Positions 18,388 to 27,375 of a DNA stretch of 64,000 bases are shown here, in pieces. Below the pieces are notes generated by a model, which saw nothing but the letters and a program-made list of their open reading frames with translations, had not been told where the DNA came from and ran no database searches. Numbering within the stretch: position 1 is the first letter of the stretch; each line of letters opens with the position of its first letter. The translations under genes and the position numbers were made by a program. Source of the stretch: Sphingobacterium psychroaquaticum (GTDB lineage Bacteria; Bacteroidota; Bacteroidia; Sphingobacteriales; Sphingobacteriaceae); NCBI RefSeq assembly GCF_900177625.1, contig NZ_FXAU01000006.1:62001-126000 (forward strand). The letters run 5' to 3'.

Positions 18388-18402
18388 TATCAATCATTGA
18401 TA
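18388..18402. promoter_or_regulatory. Candidate LysR operator between hutH and the LysR gene
   Basis: TATCAAT-C-ATTGATA is a perfect 7-bp inverted repeat with a single central base and contains the T-N11-A pattern of LysR boxes. It ends 3 nt before the LysR start codon and 64 nt upstream of hutH, in an 81-nt AT-rich divergent spacer. Binding here would block the regulator's own translation start region (autorepression). Confidence 0.55.
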
Positions 18403-18405
18403 CTT

Positions 18406-19302
18406 ATGGGTTATCAATTAGAGTTAAGACATTTTAACTATTTTCAAGTGTTAGCCGAGGAGTTGCACTTTCGAAGGGCTGCCGAACGGCTGTTTATTTC
18501 ACAGCCAGGATTAACACGTCAGATTAAACAAATGGAAGAGATCTACGGAGTTTCTCTATTTGAAAGAGGTACACGTTTTGTTCGGTTGACAGCGGCAGGC
18601 GTTTATCTTAAAAAAGAGGTAGACACGCTTTTCCATAATTTGGAGCGTGTAGAGCAAGAATTAAAAGCTATAGCAGATCACGATGCTTTATCGTTACGGT
18701 TGGGCTTTATCGGTTCTGCAGTACAGTCTATTTTGGCGCAGTTGCTGATTACTTTAAAACACGAACACCCGCGGGTGGAAGTTGATTTGCAGGAGCTGTC
18801 CAATGAAGCGCAGGTTACCAAACTATTAAAAGAAGAATTGGATTTTGGTTTTGTTCGAATAGATGCGATTCCAAAAGGATTAACGGGAATCCCGGTTTTA
18901 ACGGAACATTTTTCGCTGGTCGTTCCTTATGCTTACCCCACACAGCAGGATAATTTTACGAAACTTCTAGCGCTTCAAGAAGAGCCTTTTATTCTATTTT
19001 CTAAAGATTATAGTCACTCTTACTTTGATCTGGTGATGAGTATTTTTAAAGATGCCGGTTTCCAACCACATGTAGCATTGCGTACCGTAAATGCACTGAC
19101 TATCTTTAATATGGTGGAACAGGGGCTTGGGGTGGCTATTGTGCCGGCTTCGCTCAAAAAAGGATATACTACACAGGTGAAATTTATAGATTTAGATCAG
19201 ATTCCGCAACGTACGACATTGTCCTTGCTCTGGAATCCAAAAGTAAAACAACGGGGTATCAATGTATTTTTGGATATTGTACAAAAAGAAATCCATGCAT
19301 AA
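18406..19302 (+). CDS. LysR-family transcriptional regulator, probable hut regulator
   Basis: 298 aa from ATG 18406 (MGYQLELRHFNYFQVLAEEL). An upstream in-frame ATG at 18262 would run through the hutH start and is rejected. Residues 1-~65 form the winged HTH (RRAAERLFISQPGLTRQIKQME; VRLTAAG); residues ~90-295 form the periplasmic-binding-like effector domain. LysR regulators commonly control divergent genes, so hutHIUG with histidine or urocanate as inducer is the natural target. In many bacteria hut is run by HutC (GntR) or HutP instead, so this would be an alternative design. Confidence 0.88.
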   Translation: MGYQLELRHFNYFQVLAEELHFRRAAERLFISQPGLTRQIKQMEEIYGVSLFERGTRFVRLTAAGVYLKKEVDTLFHNLERVEQELKAIADHDALSLRLGFIGSAVQSILAQLLITLKHEHPRVEVDLQELSNEAQVTKLLKEELDFGFVRIDAIPKGLTGIPVLTEHFSLVVPYAYPTQQDNFTKLLALQEEPFILFSKDYSHSYFDLVMSIFKDAGFQPHVALRTVNALTIFNMVEQGLGVAIVPASLKKGYTTQVKFIDLDQIPQRTTLSLLWNPKVKQRGINVFLDIVQKEIHA

Positions 19303-19305
19303 GGT

Positions 19306-19611
19306 CTACAGACCGATATGTACGACCACAATATCCTCATTGTGGTAGGAAGGGTGGTAGCTTGCAATAGCGCCACTCTGTTTGTAATAGGCCAACTCTT
19401 CGTAAACTGCTTTTTTTAAGATGCCTTTTCCTTTACCATGAATAAAACGTATCTCTGGGTAATCCCAATAGATCGCTGCATCGAGTGATGCCCGAAGTAG
19501 GTCTATGGATTCCGAAAGTAATTCGCGTGCTTCATACACATCCATATCGTGGATAAAGTCTTCTGCATGTAAGTCAACCTCTTTCGCCGGTCGGGGTAGT
19601 TCTCTTGCCAT
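19306..19611 (-). CDS. Stand-alone Smr-domain protein
   Basis: 101 aa. An LDLH-like VDLHAEDF motif at the start of the domain and the HGKGKGILKKAVYEEL signature mark a Smr (small MutS-related) domain. Smr domains are nucleic-acid nicking or binding modules; free-standing ones have been tied to ribosome rescue and mRNA cleavage in other bacteria. Divergent from the M28 peptidase with only 47 nt between the two starts. Confidence 0.85.
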   Translation of the reverse strand: MARELPRPAKEVDLHAEDFIHDMDVYEARELLSESIDLLRASLDAAIYWDYPEIRFIHGKGKGILKKAVYEELAYYKQSGAIASYHPSYHNEDIVVVHIGL

Positions 19612-19628
19612 TTTTCAAAAATAATACT

Positions 19629-19650
19629 TATGTTTAGCATTGTAAACATA
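19629..19650. promoter_or_regulatory. Inverted repeat in the Smr / M28-peptidase divergent spacer
   Basis: TATGTTTA and TAAACATA (8-bp perfect arms) flank a 6-nt spacer. It ends 8 nt before the M28 start and begins 17 nt upstream of the Smr start, so it fills nearly half of the 47-nt spacer. Candidate operator shared by both genes. Confidence 0.45.
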
Positions 19651-19658
19651 TCATCTAA

Positions 19659-21041
19659 ATGAAAACCATTCTTTCCTCCTTCGTTTTCACGGCGCTTATT
19701 GGATCAGCAGCTGTCGCTCAGCAAGATACCAGTATGTTAGACCGTATCTATAAAACGTCGTTTTATGACGGACAGGCCTATGACAACTTACGTTATTTAA
19801 CAAAAGAAATAGGTCATCGGATCGCTGGATCTAAAAGAGCGGAGGAAGCGGTGCTATGGTCGAAAAAGTTGATGGAGGAAATGGCCTTTAATACGGTATA
19901 TCTACAAGACGTACAGGTACCATATTGGGATCGCGGGATGAAGGAGGAAGCGTATGTATTACCGAGTAGGGAACCGTTACAAGTTTTGGCACTTGGTGGA
20001 TCGGTAGGCACGGGTAATTCGGGTCTCTCCGCTGAGGTGTTGGAGGTCGAGCTGTTGAGCGATTTGAAGAAGCATGGTGATGCGGTTCGGGGTAAGATTG
20101 TGTTTGTAAACAAGCCTTGGGATGAGTCTATCGTAGAAACTGGAGCGGCCTATGGCTTAAATAGTTCACAGCGCAGCCGAGGGCCAGCGGAAGTAGCTAA
20201 ATTAGGTGGAGTGGCATATCTGTTTCGTTCGTTATCCTCTTCTCGAATCGATGATTATCCACATACCGGTGGAACACGTTATGTAGAAGGAATTGATAGT
20301 ATACCTGCACTTGCTATATCGGCAGTTGGTGCTATACGTTTATCAGAAATTTTAAAAGAGAATCCTAAGTCGAAGGTTTTTATACGCAATACCTCACAAT
20401 GGAACGGGGTGGCAAATAGTCACAACGTGATTGCTGAGTGGCGTGGTACAGAGAAGCCCGACGAGATTATTACCATCGGTGGGCATATCGATTCGTGGGA
20501 TATAGGTGAGGGAGCACATGATAATGGTACGGGAACGATGGGTACATTGGACGCCATTCGTACGTTGATGAAACTCGGTTATAAACCGAAGCATACCATT
20601 CGTCTTGTTTTTTACATGAATGAGGAAAACGGGGTTAATGGTTCGATGAAATACGGAGAGACGGCGAAGGCGAAAAATGAACGTATTGTTGCAGCGATAG
20701 AAAGCGATGCGGGTGGTTTTGCACCACGTGGTTTTGATATTAAGGCGTCTGCCGAGCAAGTGCAATGGATTCAGAAAGAATGGAAGCCGTTATTTGAGGA
20801 AAAGTTTTGGGTATCGCGCTTTCTGCAGGGAAGTCCGGGTGTTGATTCAGGCGTGTGGGGCCGTCATTTTCCGAATACGATTATGTTTAATTTTAGACCA
20901 GATCCACATCGCTACTTTGATTTACACCATACAGCAAAAGATGTTTTTGAGGCGGTGGACAAACGTGAGCTTCAATCCGGTGTCGCAGCTATTGCTTCAC
21001 TGCTTTATTTGGTTGACCAGCAACTAGATCTATTACAATAG
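19659..21041 (+). CDS. Secreted M28-family zinc peptidase (carboxypeptidase Q-like)
   Basis: 460 aa with a signal peptide (residues 1-20, ending SAAVA then QQ). A PA-domain insert lies at ~130-230. The two-zinc site follows the M28 order: GGHIDSWD (His, Asp), HDNGTGTMG (bridging Asp), NEENGVNGS (Glu-Glu), ESDAGG (Asp) and DLHHTAKD (His). Such enzymes are exported aminopeptidases or dipeptidases. The 3' end overlaps the convergent haemoglobin gene by 9 nt. Confidence 0.93.
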   Translation: MKTILSSFVFTALIGSAAVAQQDTSMLDRIYKTSFYDGQAYDNLRYLTKEIGHRIAGSKRAEEAVLWSKKLMEEMAFNTVYLQDVQVPYWDRGMKEEAYVLPSREPLQVLALGGSVGTGNSGLSAEVLEVELLSDLKKHGDAVRGKIVFVNKPWDESIVETGAAYGLNSSQRSRGPAEVAKLGGVAYLFRSLSSSRIDDYPHTGGTRYVEGIDSIPALAISAVGAIRLSEILKENPKSKVFIRNTSQWNGVANSHNVIAEWRGTEKPDEIITIGGHIDSWDIGEGAHDNGTGTMGTLDAIRTLMKLGYKPKHTIRLVFYMNEENGVNGSMKYGETAKAKNERIVAAIESDAGGFAPRGFDIKASAEQVQWIQKEWKPLFEEKFWVSRFLQGSPGVDSGVWGRHFPNTIMFNFRPDPHRYFDLHHTAKDVFEAVDKRELQSGVAAIASLLYLVDQQLDLLQ

Positions 21042-21422
21042 CGGACGGAACGGGGATTGTCGGATATTATCCAGCTTTACCATAAATAGGGTGGCCATCT
21101 TACGTCCTCTTGATTTTGCTTCTTCAGCGATAGGGCCAGCAAACAGATTGTCTACGGTGGCATAGAATAGTTCCAACCAGTGATCAAAATGTTCTTGTTG
21201 AATGGGGAGCTGTGCATGAGGCGGAAAAGGACGGCCTTGATAGGTGTATTCATCCAGTAGAATCGTCTGCCAAAAGGTATACATTTTGGCGAGATGTTCC
21301 GACCATCGATCTTGAATGACGCCATTGAATATAGGCCCCAATAGTTCGTCTTTCTGTATTGTATCGTAAAATGTATCTACCAGAAGTTTAATATCGTCTA
21401 ATTGTTGAATATCTTTTTTCAT
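21033..21422 (-). CDS. Group III truncated haemoglobin
   Basis: 129 aa from ATG 21422 (MKKDIQQLDDIKLLVDTFYDTIQKDELLG); an in-frame ATG at 21563 would add 47 residues without globin character. Features: FYDTIQKDELLGPIFN (helix B region), WSEHLAKMYTFWQTILL, and QEHFDHWLELFYATVDNLF, where a His serves as proximal haem ligand. Group III (trHbP) globins are haem proteins of unclear role, often in microaerobic or nitrogen-oxide chemistry. Convergent with the M28 peptidase. Confidence 0.9.
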   Translation of the reverse strand: MKKDIQQLDDIKLLVDTFYDTIQKDELLGPIFNGVIQDRWSEHLAKMYTFWQTILLDEYTYQGRPFPPHAQLPIQQEHFDHWLELFYATVDNLFAGPIAEEAKSRGRKMATLFMVKLDNIRQSPFRPLL

Positions 21423-21906
21423 GCTATTCGTCCCAAATGTACTTACATTATTTTTGCCTACTTTGGTAAAGTTAAGGATAGTACTGCTGATTTTTGACAT
21501 ATCGAGGTAATAATGGCTGACATGTATCATGTGGTACCTTTTATGAGGTAGTTGAGTTAGCAAAAAGAGATTCTGAAGAGGGCTTTAATAATTGCCGCAG
21601 GGCGAACCCTGCGACAACGTATTGAGAAGAGATAATATTTTTATTTAGATTGATTAAAAATAATATTCAAATATAGGATGTTTGTAGGGTTTGTCAATAT
21701 CAAAATTGGAAAAAGGGTATTCAAAATCGGAAATTTGTGTATTGTGTCAAGCCAACGCCTTGCATTGTCTTCTGTTCGTCTTCGCTGATATAAGCAAATA
21801 CTTTAGATTGCCCTGCCTTTTTTTCTGCAGCGCTAGGCAGAGGCTCTTTTAGAAAAAACTTTAGTTATTATTCCCAAGCAATTGGTGAAGCTCCTTACCT
21901 GGTCTT
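21423..21906. other. 484-nt intergenic region upstream of the haemoglobin gene
   Basis: Contains a 9-bp hairpin at 21594-21615 (GCCGCAGGG-CGAA-CCCTGCGAC, one end pair imperfect). On the minus strand its loop is TTCG, a very stable tetraloop, and it would lie in the haemoglobin leader. No T-run follows. Nothing else recognisable; no ORF with coding character. Confidence 0.4.
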
Positions 21907-22371
21907 CTAGGGTATTTTTGCCGTAGGGTGATGGCGCACGGGGAAATTGACCGAGTTGGCGATGAAGCATAGTTCATTCGCTTTTTTATGTAGCTCGTTT
22001 GCCTTATCGATCATGTTAGTCTCTTTAACCGTTACAATAGGATTTAAGGTTACTTCTGTGAACTGTCCACCTCCGTTTGCTGTTTCTGCCATTATTCCTG
22101 TTGCATTGTCCATATAATCGACGACAATGATACCCGCTTCGGCACAAAGGTGTAGATACCATAGCATATGGCAGGATGATAAGGAGGCAACTAAAAGGTC
22201 TTCAGGATTGTACTTGCTTTTGTCCCCTCGAAAAGCAGGGTCGGATGAACCTGAAATAGTAGGCTTGCCATCGACTCGTACTTCGTAGCTTCTTTCGTAT
22301 TTTCGATAGTCGTCTGTTCCTGTGCCTTTGTTACCCGTCCACTGGATTGTCGCTATATAATTATGTTGCAT
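21907..22371 (-). CDS. OsmC-family peroxiredoxin
   Basis: 154 aa from ATG 22371 (MQHNYIATIQWTGNKGTGT). Typical OsmC domain: GSSDPAFRGDKSKYNPEDLLVASLSSCHMLWYLHLCAEAG, where the Cys in SSCHM and the later Cys in NELCFIANSVNFPV are the peroxidatic and resolving pair. The family reduces organic hydroperoxides. It follows the TlpA-like gene by 23 nt on the same strand and may be co-transcribed. Confidence 0.92.
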   Translation of the reverse strand: MQHNYIATIQWTGNKGTGTDDYRKYERSYEVRVDGKPTISGSSDPAFRGDKSKYNPEDLLVASLSSCHMLWYLHLCAEAGIIVVDYMDNATGIMAETANGGGQFTEVTLNPIVTVKETNMIDKANELHKKANELCFIANSVNFPVRHHPTAKIP

Positions 22372-22394
22372 TTTTGTCTTGTTGATAATCAATA

Positions 22395-23864
22395 TTAAGG
22401 ATGTAAGGCCTCATTAATCCACTTGCTGAGTGTTTCATTTCCCATGTAAGCTCCCAAGGATTGCTGGGCTAGTTCGCCTTTTTTGTTGAAGATTAAGTAA
22501 CTAGGAAGGAACTCAATGGCGAATCGTTTATTGATGATTTTACTTTGATTATAATACAAATAATAATGTTCTCCACCTAGGTAATTTATTTGTTTATTCC
22601 AGGAACCTTTATCAGAGCTTTCGTTTGTTAAATAGACAAAAACTACATCTTCATTTTCAAATTTTTCTTTTATTTTTTTTATTTCAGAAAATGCGGCTAA
22701 ACAGGGACCACACCAAGTAGCCCAAAAATCCATTACAATAACCTTTCCTTTGTATTGGTTGATAATGTTATCGAAAACAATATCTTGTTCCTTTTTAAAA
22801 GGTAAATAATACTTCGCCGATTTACTTTTATTAGTTGAAATAAGTTCGTTGTAATACAAAATGTAGTTAGAAATATTAGAATTGCTAAAAAAACTAAGAA
22901 TATCCAATTTTTGCTGTTCAGATAGTGGTACTTCAATATTTATATTATCCATGTAAGCACCTGCTATCATGATTTCATAAAACATGTTCTTTTTGCCCTT
23001 CATCTCGAGACCAAATATTTTTTCTAACTGAGCTTTGTATTCTACTGGGGTACTGTTTAAAATATTGGGTAACCTTAATAAGGAATCTTGACGTACGGCT
23101 TTTAAGAGGTTAGATTGCGGTGCGATATATTTATCTAAATCTCCATAATTTGTTATATTAATATTCTCGTAAAAAGAAAGGTCTCTTTGAAGAGGGGTTT
23201 TAATAGTTAAAGAGTCTTTTTTCTGTTCCTTATAAGCCCTACTATTGTAATCATTGTACAGAAAAAACAACTTACTTACCCCTTCCATCTCATATCTAAA
23301 ATAATTCTGCATAAACTCAGAATGATTTTTATTGGAGACATTTGATAACATTCGCTCATTTTCTTTCAAAATTGAATCTCTATAATCATTTGCGCTGAGG
23401 TAGGTAACTGGTTTTTTCCTGGAAAAATAGTTTCCTGAAAACAACGCCTCTCGAATCATTTCTCCATTTTCTATTGAATGATTAAAGAGGTCTTTAAATG
23501 ATCCTGTATAGTGCGTGGAATATTCTGACGAATCCACGTAATTAATATTTAATACGTCTAGTTTGTCCGGCAGTAACAAGCCTTTACAATATTGTCTATT
23601 ATAGAAGAAATAATATAGGGTAGGTCCGTAAGTGTAAAATGATACGAAGAGCGTGGAATCATTGAGGTGATGGAAATCAATTGGTTTTTCTGATACGAAA
23701 AAATTTGACAGGTTGATTTGCGTAATGGGCTTCTCTTTTGGGTAGTCTCCTGAGAACTTTATAATCAAGGATGCGTAACCACTTTTATCATAACTGGCTT
23801 CTTGCGAATAAGAAGCATTTGATATGAAAGAGATACAAAAGAATGAAACTATTATTCTCCACAT
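22395..23864 (-). CDS. TlpA-like thioredoxin-fold protein, exported
   Basis: 489 aa, signal peptide 1-21 (IIVSFFCISFISNASYS then QE). The N-terminal ~340 residues are not assigned; this extended form is common in Bacteroidota TlpA/DUF4369-type proteins. The C-terminal ~140 residues are a thioredoxin fold with the redox motif WATWCGPC, followed by FLPSYLIFNKKGELAQ (cis-Pro region). It probably handles periplasmic thiol-disulfide exchange. Base composition is more AT-rich than the neighbours. Confidence 0.85.
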   Translation of the reverse strand: MWRIIVSFFCISFISNASYSQEASYDKSGYASLIIKFSGDYPKEKPITQINLSNFFVSEKPIDFHHLNDSTLFVSFYTYGPTLYYFFYNRQYCKGLLLPDKLDVLNINYVDSSEYSTHYTGSFKDLFNHSIENGEMIREALFSGNYFSRKKPVTYLSANDYRDSILKENERMLSNVSNKNHSEFMQNYFRYEMEGVSKLFFLYNDYNSRAYKEQKKDSLTIKTPLQRDLSFYENINITNYGDLDKYIAPQSNLLKAVRQDSLLRLPNILNSTPVEYKAQLEKIFGLEMKGKKNMFYEIMIAGAYMDNINIEVPLSEQQKLDILSFFSNSNISNYILYYNELISTNKSKSAKYYLPFKKEQDIVFDNIINQYKGKVIVMDFWATWCGPCLAAFSEIKKIKEKFENEDVVFVYLTNESSDKGSWNKQINYLGGEHYYLYYNQSKIINKRFAIEFLPSYLIFNKKGELAQQSLGAYMGNETLSKWINEALHP

Positions 23865-24098
23865 ATAATATTAGGTTAATTTAGTAGCGTCTGAGGATTT
23901 TTTAGTATTTTCTAATGATAACTCAGTTAAGATATTAAATTATATTCACTAAAAGAGTAGTTTAACGTGATAATATGAGTTTTTTCAATTTATCAGTCGG
24001 AATTTATGCAAAGATAATAGCGGGTACCATGTGGCAATCAAAATTAATCCATCCATTATTTTGCTGTATCATAACCTCGGAATATACGAAGTGAATTA

Positions 24099-25004
24099 TC
24101 AGAATTTTAGCTCTCTATTCTTCAGACGACCGTATCCTTTAATTTCAATATAATCTTCATAGATATCCATAACACCGAAAGCATTTTCTTTTGTTTCGAC
24201 CATTCCTTCTAGTGTAATCAGGGGAACACCTTCAAAGACTGCGAAGTTACCTTCATGGTGATGACCCGAAATCACGGCTTTCACATTTGGGTATTGTTGT
24301 ATGATACTTAGGATTTCTCTGTTGTTTAGTGTCTCCAATCCGTTTTCTGGCAATAGGGGATGGTGTGTAAATATTATTACCTTCTGTCCTGTCTGCTGGG
24401 CTTCGTTTAGTTGGTTTTTTAACCATTGTATTTGTACTGCACCAATACCGCCATTCCAAGGCGCTGCATTTTTTCTACCGGCTGATTTAAGACTATCACG
24501 TAGGTTTTCCCAAGCTGTAAATTCTGAAGAGCCTTCCTCCGCGGCATAGTTTGACAGCTCATTCGTGTTTAGTAAAATGAATTTCCAATTATTTTTATCC
24601 ACGGTATAGTAGGGGGCGGGCATATTAAATGCCTGGTATAAATTTCTTTTGTCGGTCACCTCTACAAAGTCGTGATTACCTAATAGGTTATAAGAAGCTG
24701 AATCTAGTTTTGCTAAGTTCGTAAGTATAGGCTTGAGGTCTTTTGTTCCTTGGTCAACAAGGTCGCCTACCACCATGGTTAAATTAACATTTTGTTTATT
24801 CAGGGTTGCTACTGCTTCATTCGCTTTTTCTAGCGAGTTTCGATACAAACGAAGACCATGATCATCTTTGTTCGCATACTGCGGATCGGCAATCAATCCA
24901 ACACGCAAGCATAATTTACTGTTTGGTTGCGCTGATGCGGTTATACAACCCAGCGTCAGTAAGAGTCCACAGATAACTTGCTTGATACGATTGTTGTTTA
25001 TCAT
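24099..25004 (-). CDS. Secreted calcineurin-like metallophosphoesterase
   Basis: 301 aa with signal peptide (residues 1-25, GLLLTLGCITASAQ). All metal-binding motifs are present in order: GLIADPQY (D-x-Q variant of DxH), VGDLVDQG (GD), LGNHD (GNHD), THHPLLPENG and SGHHHEGNF (GHxH). The first motif has Gln instead of His, as in the ADP-ribose/CDP-alcohol pyrophosphatase (ADPRibase-Mn) type. Monocistronic, with AT-rich flanks. Confidence 0.9.
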   Translation of the reverse strand: MINNNRIKQVICGLLLTLGCITASAQPNSKLCLRVGLIADPQYANKDDHGLRLYRNSLEKANEAVATLNKQNVNLTMVVGDLVDQGTKDLKPILTNLAKLDSASYNLLGNHDFVEVTDKRNLYQAFNMPAPYYTVDKNNWKFILLNTNELSNYAAEEGSSEFTAWENLRDSLKSAGRKNAAPWNGGIGAVQIQWLKNQLNEAQQTGQKVIIFTHHPLLPENGLETLNNREILSIIQQYPNVKAVISGHHHEGNFAVFEGVPLITLEGMVETKENAFGVMDIYEDYIEIKGYGRLKNRELKF

Positions 25005-25220
25005 CCTTGATTTAGGGTTAAATGGTTTGAAATTGTCACAATGAATAAAAATACATAATTGACTGGAAATTATCGATTTGTTTAACGCTAGTCTTTTACC
25101 TATTTTGCATTAGGGCGGTTTATTTTCCTTAGGCATAGTAAGGTATTACTTGTTTAACGAGTTATTTATTACTGATTTCAGACCGATTTCATAGGTGTTG
25201 TGTATTCCTATGCCCTAATT

Positions 25221-25838
25221 CTAAAATAGATTTCGCTTATCTTGCACCATCCTCTTCGCCGCTTCGGAGGCAATGATGAGCCCTCCGGCCAACATAATAA
25301 TATCTTTCAGCACTAATCTTCCCGCTCCCGACAAATAAGGGAAACCATAGGTTGGTGTTGGGAAATCTCCACCTAAATTAGGGACATAAACTTCGGGAGT
25401 TGTGAGTAGAAAGGAGAGTGTAATCAAGGACATTCCTGTCGTTAAAAGACCGCCCCAGAAACCGATTTTTGGAAACCAAATGCCTAAGAGAACGAGGATT
25501 CCAATCGTTATGATAACGAGGCCTAAGGCGTAGGAGAAAACATATGTATTGTTTTGTGTGTGCCACTCTATATTTTTTTGAACGGTCTTCCCCTCTGGAT
25601 TTTTGTAGAGGGTGTATTCCGCGACTTCCTTTCCTTGTTCATTTATCACCGTGTTCCCCGTATTCTGATAGAAGAAACTCATAAATGGACTATTAATAAC
25701 AAAGGGAACAATTCCGTCTGCTTCGTAGGTGAAAGCCTTTAATCCGCCGATCCATGCCATAACTACGAATATAGCAATGCGCATGATGTTGATGTAGCTA
25801 TTCTGAAATGTAATGAACAATGTAAGAAATTTTTCCAT
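25221..25838 (-). CDS. DUF417-family membrane protein (YkgB/RclC-like)
   Basis: 205 aa with four membrane helices: IMRIAIFVVMAWIGGLKAF, FSYALGLVIITIGILVLLGIWF, GFWGGLLTTGMSLITLSFLL and LKDIIMLAGGLIIASEAA. The pattern GxKAFxYEADGIVPFVxNSPFMSFF is the DUF417 signature. E. coli RclC, of the same family, is part of the reactive-chlorine resistance operon under the AraC regulator RclR. Here an AraC-type regulator is the next gene upstream on the same strand (70 nt away), so a similar stress role is possible but inferred. Confidence 0.88.
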   Translation of the reverse strand: MEKFLTLFITFQNSYINIMRIAIFVVMAWIGGLKAFTYEADGIVPFVINSPFMSFFYQNTGNTVINEQGKEVAEYTLYKNPEGKTVQKNIEWHTQNNTYVFSYALGLVIITIGILVLLGIWFPKIGFWGGLLTTGMSLITLSFLLTTPEVYVPNLGGDFPTPTYGFPYLSGAGRLVLKDIIMLAGGLIIASEAAKRMVQDKRNLF

Positions 25839-25908
25839 TTTTAACGTCCTTTTAAGTTATTCAAAAGTACGATCATAGCACTACTGTAAACATGGATAAA
25901 TGTGGATA

Positions 25909-26739
25909 TTACATAGACTTATTAGCGACGATGGATATACCGACTTTGTCACGAAATGTTTTAGGAGAAACGCCAACTTCTTTTTTAAAGAAACGACTGA
26001 AATAGAACTCATCCTCAAAACCAAGTGTGACGGAAACCTCTTTTACGCTTTTATACGTTAAATGTAGCAGCTTTTTTGCCTCAAGTATTAACCGCTCCTG
26101 AATAAGTTTGGAAGGTGTTTTTCCGTATTGTTTTTTTACCTTTTTACTAAAGGCATTTACGGATAAACCATATTGATCAGCGTAATGGGATACGGATTTT
26201 GACGCGGAGTAATCCGTGTCTAACAGAGTTTTGAAATTTAAGCCATTGGACTTGGGACCAGGTGTTTCAAGGTGTTTGTTTTCAATCTGTTTTTCTTTGC
26301 TACACAAGGCTAGTATGAGCTGAAGGTATGACCGTAGGATAGACTGGTCATAGTTGGTCACTGTGTTTTCTATCTCTCTTATCTTATTGAAAAGTGTGGA
26401 AATCTCCGTATGAAAAATAGCATCTATAGTGATGTATGGTTTTTCGTATATATTGTTAAATAATATACCGTTGCAGGCGACTTCGGCTTTATGATACTCA
26501 ATGCAATAAAAATCTCCATGGAATTGCAGAAAGTTCATTTTTTTTATGTTGGTAGATTCCCAGTTTAAGAGCTGGTAAGGGGAAAGGAAGAGTATGTTTT
26601 TTCCTTGAATTGTATAGGTGTTGAAGTCTAATGAGAAAGTAGCGTTTCCATCGATAAGGACAATAAAATAATAGGGCTCATGGAGTCTTGGAAGAATCGC
26701 TGTGTTCTTGAAATCTGATATTTTGATGATCGTGTCCAA
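25909..26739 (-). CDS. AraC-family transcriptional regulator
   Basis: 276 aa. The N-terminal ~165 residues form a cupin-like sensing domain (FIVLIDGNATFSLDFNTYTI). The C-terminal ~100 residues carry two HTH motifs: SVSHYADQYGLSVNAFSKKVKKQYG and SVKEVSVTLGFEDEFYFSRFFKKEVGVSPKTFRD, the second being the AraC signature. It lies 70 nt upstream of the DUF417 gene, its likely target. Confidence 0.92.
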   Translation of the reverse strand: MDTIIKISDFKNTAILPRLHEPYYFIVLIDGNATFSLDFNTYTIQGKNILFLSPYQLLNWESTNIKKMNFLQFHGDFYCIEYHKAEVACNGILFNNIYEKPYITIDAIFHTEISTLFNKIREIENTVTNYDQSILRSYLQLILALCSKEKQIENKHLETPGPKSNGLNFKTLLDTDYSASKSVSHYADQYGLSVNAFSKKVKKQYGKTPSKLIQERLILEAKKLLHLTYKSVKEVSVTLGFEDEFYFSRFFKKEVGVSPKTFRDKVGISIVANKSM

Positions 26740-26771
26740 AGGATTTTTTGGCTTATTTTATAGTACCAAAT

Positions 26772-27374
26772 TTAGTGATTAGATAGTTCTTTGATTTTTT
26801 CATTCAAATTTGCTATCTGCTCTTTAAAAAGACTTCTGTTCATTATGTTCCCCAAAACAATTATGAAAATACCTAATGGAATTAAAAGTGCCAGATGTAA
26901 ATAGATATTCGGAAGTGCAAACACCGTTTCAAAACTTTTATGTACATATAGTTTGTAGCACAGAAAACCAATTGGTCCTGCTAAAGGAGCAATTAAATAG
27001 CCCCATATCTTCTCTAAATAAAGGATTTTAGAAATTGCACACAAGTTATTTTCTAATACGTTTTTTGTATCGGAAGTGTAATCAACGGTAGTTTTTATTT
27101 TATTAAATTCTTTTTTGCCCATCCAATAGGATAATTCATAGAGTACAAACACCGCAAGAAGTAGTATTTTCAAATCTGTTTCAGAAAATAAGGCAACAGC
27201 GAGAAGAGGAAGATCAATAATCCTTATCCATCTTAATTTCCATTTCAATTTGTAGAGTAAATCTTGTAAAATATCTTTCGAACGGACATCAAGCGTAAAT
27301 ACTGATACTTCTTCGCTTTGTTTTGTCGTCTGCATTTCTGCAGACAAATTTTGCCATTCTTTTAGTATGTCCAT
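26772..27374 (-). CDS. Membrane protein following ECF sigma factor; unknown function
   Basis: 200 aa. N-terminal ~60 residues soluble and basic, then four hydrophobic segments (IIDLPLLAVALFS; LKILLLAVFVLYELSYWMG; IWGYLIAPLAGPIGFLCYKLYV; YLHLALLIPLGIFIIVLGNIM) and a short coiled-coil tail. It starts 1 nt after the sigma factor gene ends, the position usually taken by an anti-sigma factor, yet no zinc-type or FecR-type anti-sigma motif is visible. An anti-sigma role is inference from position and topology. Confidence 0.75.
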   Translation of the reverse strand: MDILKEWQNLSAEMQTTKQSEEVSVFTLDVRSKDILQDLLYKLKWKLRWIRIIDLPLLAVALFSETDLKILLLAVFVLYELSYWMGKKEFNKIKTTVDYTSDTKNVLENNLCAISKILYLEKIWGYLIAPLAGPIGFLCYKLYVHKSFETVFALPNIYLHLALLIPLGIFIIVLGNIMNRSLFKEQIANLNEKIKELSNH

Positions 27375-27375
27375 T

